11,435 nucleotides of DNA from Chloroflexota bacterium (GTDB lineage Bacteria; Chloroflexota; Dehalococcoidia; JAUQQI01), in the NCBI GenBank assembly GCA_030549955.1, contig JAUQQI010000273.1, positions 1,144 to 12,578 on the forward strand. Direction: 5' to 3'. Shown piece after piece: positions 6,894 to 11,435 of the stretch. How positions within the stretch are numbered: position 1 is the stretch's first letter; the number at the start of each line of letters is the position of its first letter. The position numbers and the translations under genes are program-made. The notes below the pieces were generated by a model that was given only the letters and a program-made list of their open reading frames with translations, did not search any database and was not told the DNA's origin.

Positions 6894-8359
6894 CCGGCTG
6901 CCTCCACCGCCTGACCAGTCAGCTCCTCGGCCAGGTCGATGGCCCACAGGAGGGCCCGGGCCTTGTTCACCGTCTCCACGTACTCGGCCTCCGGCTTTGA
7001 GTCGGCGACAATGCCAGCCCCGGCCTGAACGTAAGCCCGGCCGTCTTTCAGGACGACGGTGCGAATGGTGATGGCCGTATCCAGGTTACCGTTGAAGCCG
7101 ACGTAGCCGACTGCCCCCCCGTACGGCCCCCGGCGGTCCGGCTCCAGCTCCGAAATAATCTCCATGGCCCGGACCTTCGGTGCCCCGGAGAGAGTGCCGG
7201 CCGGAAAACATGACCGCAGGGCGTCGAAGGGGGTCCGGTCGGGCCGGAGCTGAGCCGTCACGTGGGAGACCAGGTGCATCACGTGGGAGTAACGCTCGAC
7301 TTCCATAAGTTGCGAGACCTGGACCGTTCCGGGCACGCCCACCCGGCCAACGTCGTTGCGGGCGAGGTCGACGAGCATGATGTGCTCGGCCCGCTCCTTT
7401 TCGTCCGAACGGAGTTCAGCCTCCAGGACGGCGTCCTCTTCCGGGGTCACCCCCCGGGGCCGGGTCCCGGCAATGGGGTGCACCTCGACCAGCCCATCTT
7501 CGACCCGTACGAGCATCTCCGGGGAGGCCCCGACCAAGTGGAAATCGCCCAGGGCGAGCAGAAACATGTACGGCGAGGGGTTGATATGTCGGAGGGCGCG
7601 ATAGATGGCCAGCGGCCCGGCGGCGGTCGGCCGGACAAACCGCTGGGAAAGGACGGCCTGAATGATGTCCCCGGCCCGGATGTATTCCAGGGTTCGCTCG
7701 ACCATCCGACCAAAGGCCGCCGGGCTCAGGTTCGAGCGGACAGCCCCATCCCGGGCTTTCGCCTGGTCCGAAAGCAAGGCTGCCGACGTCTGGCCTCCCA
7801 CCGGCCGTTCAAGCCGGGCGACCAGGGCCTCTACCCGCTCCCCGGCCCGCAGATACTCCCGGGTTATGTCAGCGTCGGCATCGACCAGGGTCAGGGCGAG
7901 CATCCGATGTTTGACGTGGTCAAAGACGAGGACCGTATCCGTCAGCAGAAAGACCGCCTCGGGGAGCCCCAGCACGTCAACGTCCGGGAGGCGCACCCGG
8001 GGCTCATAGAACCGGACCACGTCGTAGGCCAGGTACCCGATGGCCCCGCCCACGAACCGGGGTAAACCGGGCAGCCGCACCACTTCCCGCCGGCCGAGGG
8101 CACCGGCCAGGACCGGGAGCGGGTCTTCACCCGAAACCGTGAGAAGCTGCCGCGGCCGAGCCCCGATGAAGCTGAACCGACCGAGCCGCTCCCCCCCTTC
8201 GACGCTTTCAAGCAGGAACGAATAGGGCTCGCTGGCCGCCAGCTTCACGTAAGCCGAGACCGGCGTCTCGAGGTCGGCCAGGAGTTCGGCGTAGACCGGC
8301 ACCAGCCGACCAGGCCCCGCCAGGGCCCGGACCTCACCCAGGGATGGGACCAGGTTCAC
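6890..8359 (-). CDS. trpE: Anthranilate synthase component I
   Basis: The 489-residue protein converts chorismate to anthranilate, using ammonia delivered by TrpG. The N-terminal domain carries [18 protein letters not shown] (49-66), the LLES-containing region that forms the tryptophan feedback site together with NPSPYMF (260-266). The chorismate-binding domain spans about 213-470, with IAGTRPRG (296-303), [21 protein letters not shown] (316-336), [18 protein letters not shown] (385-402), [22 protein letters not shown] (413-434) and the closing [14 protein letters not shown] (447-460). Feedback inhibition by tryptophan is therefore expected. I call it TrpE rather than PabB from its place in a trp operon and the intact LLES. 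The start is GTG (8359-8357) overlapping the trpS stop as GTGA, with GGGAGG about ten bases upstream. Confidence 0.98.
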   Translation of the reverse strand: MNLVPSLGEVRALAGPGRLVPVYAELLADLETPVSAYVKLAASEPYSFLLESVEGGERLGRFSFIGARPRQLLTVSGEDPLPVLAGALGRREVVRLPGLPRFVGGAIGYLAYDVVRFYEPRVRLPDVDVLGLPEAVFLLTDTVLVFDHVKHRMLALTLVDADADITREYLRAGERVEALVARLERPVGGQTSAALLSDQAKARDGAVRSNLSPAAFGRMVERTLEYIRAGDIIQAVLSQRFVRPTAAGPLAIYRALRHINPSPYMFLLALGDFHLVGASPEMLVRVEDGLVEVHPIAGTRPRGVTPEEDAVLEAELRSDEKERAEHIMLVDLARNDVGRVGVPGTVQVSQLMEVERYSHVMHLVSHVTAQLRPDRTPFDALRSCFPAGTLSGAPKVRAMEIISELEPDRRGPYGGAVGYVGFNGNLDTAITIRTVVLKDGRAYVQAGAGIVADSKPEAEYVETVNKARALLWAIDLAEELTGQAVEAAG

Positions 8360-9396
8360 CCGACCAGAACCTCCCGCCTGCGAAAGTAGGTCAAACCCAT
8401 CGCTTCTTCGGCCAGCCGGAGGGTTTCCTGGGCCTCCCGCCGGGCCACCTTGCTGCCTTCGATGAGAATCTCTTCGACGATGCCCGGCTTTTTCTCGAAT
8501 TCGGCCCGCCGCTGTCGAATGGGCTCCAGGAACTGATTCAGGGCCCGGGCAAGCTTCTGCTTGACCTCAACATCCCCGACCCGGCCCTGCCGGTAGCGCC
8601 GCTTCAGGTCTTCGACCTCCTCTTTATTCGGGTTAAAAAGCTCATGGTAGATAAAAACCGGGTTCCCACGGGTCCGGCCGGGGATATCGGCCCGGATCCG
8701 GCGGGGGTCTGTGTACATCCGCATCACCTTCTGGGTGACGGTCTTCTCGTCGTCGGACAGGAGGATGGCGTTGCCCAGCGACTTGCTCATCTTTTTCTGG
8801 CCGTCAATTCCGGGCAGGATCGGGAACCGCCCCAGCAGAACCTCAGGTTCCGGGAAGACCCGCCCGTAAAGGTAGTTGAACCGGCGGGCGACCTCCCGGG
8901 TGAGCTCGACGTGGGCGACGTTGTCCTTCCCGACCGGCACGACTTCGGCCCGGACCATCAGGATGTCCGCCGACTGGAGCACCGGGTAGCCCAGCAGGCC
9001 GTAGGGGATTGCCTCCAGGCCGGCGTCCCGGGCCATCTGCTTGATGGTCGGAATCCGCTGGAGCCTCGGCACCGTCACCAGCATTGAGAACAGCAGGTGA
9101 AGAATCGCCACCTCCGGCACCAGCGACTGCAGGTAGATCGTGCTCTTGTTCGGGTCAATCCCGACGGCAAGGTAATCCAGGACCATCTCCCGGATGTTTT
9201 CCGGGATCTCAGCGATGTCCTGCCGGCTCGGTCGGGTTGTCAGGGCATGGTAGTCGGCGACCAGGAAGAAACACTCGTACTCGTCCTGAAGCTTGACCCG
9301 GTTTTCAAGGGAGCCGACGTAATGGCCCAGGTGCAACTTGCCCGTGGGCCGGTCTCCGGTAAGCAATCGACCTTTTTTAACCTGGGTAGCCGCCAT
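8356..9396 (-). CDS. trpS: Tryptophanyl-tRNA synthetase
   Basis: This 346-residue class Ic synthetase attaches tryptophan to tRNA-Trp in the cytoplasm. The ATP-binding signatures are [14 protein letters not shown] (17-30, the HIGH-type motif HLGH at 22-25) and KMSKS (202-206). The region [16 protein letters not shown] (131-146) and [20 protein letters not shown] (155-174) are family blocks; in the last, KDN replaces the more common EDQ. The length is close to the usual 330 residues. ATG 9396 has GGGAGGGGG a few bases upstream and lies eighteen bases after the trpB2 stop. It overlaps trpE by four bases. Being inside the trp operon, it shares the T-box control that responds to its own tRNA substrate. 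Confidence 0.98.
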   Translation of the reverse strand: MAATQVKKGRLLTGDRPTGKLHLGHYVGSLENRVKLQDEYECFFLVADYHALTTRPSRQDIAEIPENIREMVLDYLAVGIDPNKSTIYLQSLVPEVAILHLLFSMLVTVPRLQRIPTIKQMARDAGLEAIPYGLLGYPVLQSADILMVRAEVVPVGKDNVAHVELTREVARRFNYLYGRVFPEPEVLLGRFPILPGIDGQKKMSKSLGNAILLSDDEKTVTQKVMRMYTDPRRIRADIPGRTRGNPVFIYHELFNPNKEEVEDLKRRYRQGRVGDVEVKQKLARALNQFLEPIRQRRAEFEKKPGIVEEILIEGSKVARREAQETLRLAEEAMGLTYFRRREVLVG

Positions 9397-9414
9397 GACT
9401 TGCCCCCTCCCTTA

Positions 9415-10782
9415 TCAATCCCCCGCAGCTGGAACCTGCGGCAGGTTTTTCAGCGCCTCTTCGACCCGCTCCCGCGGGTAGGCGTAATCTTCCAGCCGGC
9501 CGGCCAGGTACTGCTCGTAGGCGGCCAGGTCGAAGTGACCGTGGCCGCTCAGGTTAAAAAGGATCACCTGGGCCCGGCCGGCCTCCCGGGCCTCCACTGC
9601 CAGGTCGACCACCACCTTTATGGCGTGGGCCGATTCCGGGGCCGGTACGATTCCCTCGGCCCGGGCGAATTCCACCGCGGCCCGGAAAACGGCCGTCTGG
9701 TGCTCGGCCCGGGCCTCGATGAGGCCGTTTTCGTAAAGCAGGCTCACCAGCGGCGCCATCCCGTGGTAGCGGAGGCCGCCGGCGTGAATGCCGGCCGGCA
9801 CGAAAGTATGGCCGAGGGTGTGCATCCTGAGCAGGGGCGTCGTCCCGGCGGTGTCGCCGAAATCGTAGGTGTAAACGCCGCGGGTCAGGCTCGGGCAGGC
9901 CTCGGGCTCCACGGCAATTATTCGGAGGCTTTTACCCCGAAGCTTGTCGGCAACGAACGGGAACGCCAGGCCGGCAAAGTTAGACCCGCCGCCGACACAG
10001 CCGACCACGACGTCGGGGTAATCCCCGGCCAGCTCGAGCTGCTTGCGGGCCTCGAGGCCGATGACCGTCTGGTGCAGGAGCACGTGGTTGAGCACACTCC
10101 CGAGGGAGTACTTCGTATCGTCCCGGCTGGCCGCATCCTCAACCGCTTCGCTGATGGCGATCCCGAGGCTGCCGGGCGAATCGGGATTCTCGGCCAGCAC
10201 CGCCCGGCCGGCCCGGGTATCCGGGCTCGGGCTTGGGACGACCTGGGCGCCCCAGGTCTCCATCAGGACCCGCCGGTAAGGTTTCTGGTGGTAGCTGACC
10301 TTAACCATGTAGACCTTGCATTCCAGGTCGAAGAACCGGCAGGCCATGGCCAGGGCACTCCCCCACTGCCCGGCGCCGGTCTCCGTCGTCAGCCGGCGGA
10401 CGCCCTCGGCCTTGTTGTAAAAGGCCTGGGCCACCGCCGTGTTCGGCTTGTGACTTCCGGCCGGGCTGACCCCCTCGTACTTGTAGTAAATTCGGGCCGG
10501 CGTGCCCAGGGCCTCTTCGAGCCGGCGGGCCCGGAAGAGGGGCGTCGGCCGCCAGAGGCGATAAACGTCCCTGACCGGCTCCGGAATTTCGACCTCCCGT
10601 TCGGTCGTGACCTCCTGGGCGATGAGGGCCATCGGGAAAAGGGGCGCCAGGTCGTCAGGTCCGACCGGGCGGCCGGTGGCCGGGTGGATGACCGGCGGCA
10701 GAGGGAACGGCAGGTCGGCCACGATGTTATACCAGTAGCGCGGCATATCGTCTTCGGTCAGGATGTATTTAACCGTGTCCAT
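9415..10782 (-). CDS. trpB2: Tryptophan synthase beta-like protein (TrpB2 type)
   Basis: The 455-residue PLP-fold protein belongs to the longer, divergent TrpB2 branch (the 'TrpB-like' family), clearly distinct from the 394-residue TrpB1 downstream. It has the TrpB2-style N-terminus ([18 protein letters not shown]). [11 protein letters not shown] (106-116) contains the PLP-binding Lys112, [12 protein letters not shown] (134-145) carries Trp where TrpB1 has His, GGGSN is at 264-268, and LSGHGHFD (411-418) replaces the SGRGDKD of TrpB1. Members convert indole plus serine to tryptophan and generally do not form a tight complex with TrpA, so salvage of free indole is a suggested role. The frame can be extended ten codons to 10812, but that would enter the leader terminator; AGGAGG before 10782 sets the start. 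It is the first gene of the operon. Confidence 0.95.
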   Translation of the reverse strand: MDTVKYILTEDDMPRYWYNIVADLPFPLPPVIHPATGRPVGPDDLAPLFPMALIAQEVTTEREVEIPEPVRDVYRLWRPTPLFRARRLEEALGTPARIYYKYEGVSPAGSHKPNTAVAQAFYNKAEGVRRLTTETGAGQWGSALAMACRFFDLECKVYMVKVSYHQKPYRRVLMETWGAQVVPSPSPDTRAGRAVLAENPDSPGSLGIAISEAVEDAASRDDTKYSLGSVLNHVLLHQTVIGLEARKQLELAGDYPDVVVGCVGGGSNFAGLAFPFVADKLRGKSLRIIAVEPEACPSLTRGVYTYDFGDTAGTTPLLRMHTLGHTFVPAGIHAGGLRYHGMAPLVSLLYENGLIEARAEHQTAVFRAAVEFARAEGIVPAPESAHAIKVVVDLAVEAREAGRAQVILFNLSGHGHFDLAAYEQYLAGRLEDYAYPRERVEEALKNLPQVPAAGD

Positions 10783-10788
10783 CCGGTT

Positions 10789-10794
10789 CCTCCT
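10789..10794 (-). promoter_or_regulatory. Ribosome-binding site that sets the trpB2 start
   Basis: A perfect AGGAGG (10794-10789) lies six bases before ATG 10782-10780, just after the leader terminator. It decides against the in-frame start at 10812, which lies in the T run of that terminator. Confidence 0.9.
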
Positions 10795-10810
10795 TACGTC
10801 AGCTTCAATC

Positions 10811-10844
10811 AAAAAGCCTCTCGTCCAAAGGGACGAGAGGCTTT
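10811..10844 (-). terminator. Intrinsic terminator of the trp T-box leader
   Basis: Read on the minus strand, AAAGCCTCTCGTCC (10844-10831) pairs perfectly with GGACGAGAGGCTTT (10826-10813) around the loop CTTT, a 14-pair stem running into a T run. It lies 28 bases before the trpB2 start. Its 5' arm contains CGTCCC, which with the following T can instead pair with the T-box sequence, so termination and antitermination exclude each other. This is the off switch when tRNA-Trp is charged. Confidence 0.95.
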
Positions 10845-10872
10845 AACCGCCTTCGTGGTGCCACCCTGCTTC

Positions 10873-10938
10873 GGCCGCCCGGCACGCGGCCCTCAACAGC
10901 GGGTACGGCCGGGCCGGTAGCCGCCCACTGGGCGGCTA
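10873..10938 (-). other. GC-rich hairpins between stem I and the T-box sequence
   Basis: Two strong hairpins occupy the linker of the leader. One is a perfect nine-pair stem TAGCCGCCC/GGGCGGCTA with a three-base loop (10918-10938). The other is a six-pair stem GGCCGC/GCGGCC with a seven-base loop (10873-10891). By position they may be the stem II/III elements of the T-box; which is which cannot be settled by eye. Confidence 0.6.
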
Positions 10939-11186
10939 GCCGCCGGAAAGGCGACCCGACGATACCCTACACCCTGATAACGGTGGCAACTCCGGCAACG
11001 CCTACTCTCACCGGCCGCCCACGCCGGCAATTTCAGGTTGCAGCTCCCGGGTCCATTCAACCCCTGCGCCGGCACCGGGCTTCCACCTTGCCCCGGCTCT
11101 CTGGGCCGCGCCGCCGGGCAGAAGGGCCCGGCACAGAGCCTACTAGTCCCGTTCGCAGCCGTTAGCGGTCTTCGATTTTCACCAAT

Positions 11187-11215
11187 AATGTAGCAGGACA
11201 AGTTTGCCTTGTCAA
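11187..11215 (-). promoter_or_regulatory. Sigma-A type promoter of the trp operon
   Basis: On the minus strand TTGACA (11215-11210, perfect -35) and TACATT (11192-11187, two changes from TATAAT) are separated by exactly seventeen bases. Transcription would start near 11180, at the 5' end of the T-box leader, giving a leader of about 400 bases before trpB2. This is the only convincing promoter in the window. Confidence 0.85.
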
Positions 11216-11228
11216 GCGGCCCCGGGTC

Positions 11229-11265
11229 GTGATTCTGTGTAAGTTCGGAAACATTTGAGACAGTG
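11229..11265. other. Atypical AT-richer stretch upstream of the trp promoter
   Basis: The segment from GTGATTCTGTGTAAG to TTTGAGACAGTGG is less GC-rich than its surroundings and abuts the palindrome cluster. The core TTCTGTGTAA (reverse TTACACAGAA) reminds me of terminal-repeat sequences of some IS families, but there is no transposase and no matching second copy in the window. It carries no gene that I can support. Confidence 0.2.
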
Positions 11266-11267
11266 GC

Positions 11268-11435
11268 AGTCGCCAGAGGCGACTCGGCCGGCCCAGGCCG
11301 CCGAGACCTTGACCGCGCCGAAGGCGCCCCCTGCCGGATAACCATCTCCGAGCTCAGTCTCAGGGCCCAGCACTGGACTGCCTGCGGCTTAAGTATCGAG
11401 AAGGCCAGCCGCGCGGCCTTCGGCCGCCCCGCTGG
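11268..11435. repeat. Cluster of short GC-rich palindromes, no gene
   Basis: Four hairpin-forming palindromes follow each other: AGTCGCC-AGA-GGCGACT (11268-11284), CTCGGC(C)GGC-CCAG-GCC-GCCGAG (11283-11305), GCGCC-GAA-GGCGC (11315-11327), and CCAGC...GCGGCC-TTC-GGCCGC...GCTGG (11405-11435, touching the window edge). Three have three-base loops. None is followed by a T run. No open frame in this stretch gives a recognisable protein. It could be a structured RNA, a remnant of a mobile element, or REP-like palindromes beyond the end of a neighbouring gene; I cannot choose. Confidence 0.5.

Larger units (their letters stand above)
10811..11180 (-). ncRNA. T-box leader (riboswitch) specific for tRNA-Trp
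   Basis: The minus-strand leader has the T-box parts in order. A stem I arm begins with CTAGTAGG (AGTA at 11144-11141, the loop-E side of the specifier loop). The apical arm AGAGAGCCGGGGCAAGGTGG...AAGCCCGG (11102-11075) matches the conserved tRNA-elbow-binding region. The specifier side GAATGGACC puts UGG, the Trp codon, at 11055-11053, followed by a purine as usual. The T-box sequence AGGGTGGCACCACG (10867-10854) folds as AGGG and ACG paired with CGT-CCCT (10835-10829), leaving the seven-base bulge UGGCACC. Bulge base C would pair with discriminator G73 of bacterial tRNA-Trp. Uncharged tRNA-Trp should stabilise this antiterminator and let RNA polymerase into trpB2-trpA. The 5' end is inferred from the promoter. 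Confidence 0.95.

Noticed and set aside
9097..10920. 607-codon open frame on the plus strand opposite trpS, trpB2 and the T-box
   Set aside because: It is antisense to two certain genes and runs into the structured leader. The product shows no family motif, and long antisense frames are expected with G/C-biased third positions.
10783..11180. Trp-rich leader peptide or TRAP-type attenuation
   Set aside because: No short frame with clustered TGG codons and no run of GAG/TAG triplets is present; the T-box elements explain the leader.
10893..11345. 150-codon minus-strand frame across the T-box and promoter
   Set aside because: It spans the promoter, specifier arm and linker hairpins of the leader, and the predicted protein is Arg/Pro/Ser-rich without motifs.
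11268..11435. CRISPR array or rho-independent terminator at the right edge
   Set aside because: The palindromes differ in sequence and spacing, so there is no repeat-spacer pattern, and none has a T run on either strand.

Overview
The window is GC-rich DNA dominated by one complete tryptophan (trp) operon on the minus strand. A tRNA-Trp-sensing T-box leader precedes it, which points to a Firmicute. The high GC, with third codon positions mostly G or C, suits a GC-rich clostridial lineage (for example the Peptococcaceae/Moorella side), but the species cannot be fixed from this sequence.

Layout, left to right. Positions 1-346 (minus) hold the N-terminal part of an MFS_3-type efflux transporter that runs off the left edge. 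A possible 40-residue single-pass membrane protein (436-558, plus), an IclR-family regulator (725-1549, plus) and a short TatA (1649-1846, plus, GTG start) follow. tatA meets trpA tail to tail with overlapping stop codons. From 10782 down to 1843 the minus strand carries trpB2-trpS-trpE-trpG-trpD-trpC-trpF-trpB-trpA, with gaps of at most 18 bases and several overlaps. The stretch 10783-11435 has no gene. It holds a sigma-A type promoter (TTGACA-17-TACATT), a roughly 400-nt T-box leader ending in a strong intrinsic terminator, and, further upstream, a cluster of short GC-rich palindromes whose role I cannot name.

How it works together. TrpE/TrpG make anthranilate from chorismate and glutamine. 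TrpD, TrpC and TrpF convert it to indole-3-glycerol phosphate. TrpA/TrpB finish tryptophan, and TrpB2 is a second, divergent beta subunit. TrpS charges tRNA-Trp. The leader reads the same tRNA through a UGG specifier codon and a UGGC acceptor-binding bulge, so uncharged tRNA-Trp should switch on both synthesis and charging of tryptophan. I found no undescribed system. The most notable points are the beta-subunit duplication at the head of the operon, trpS inside the operon, the near-textbook Trp T-box, and the unexplained palindrome cluster at the right edge.
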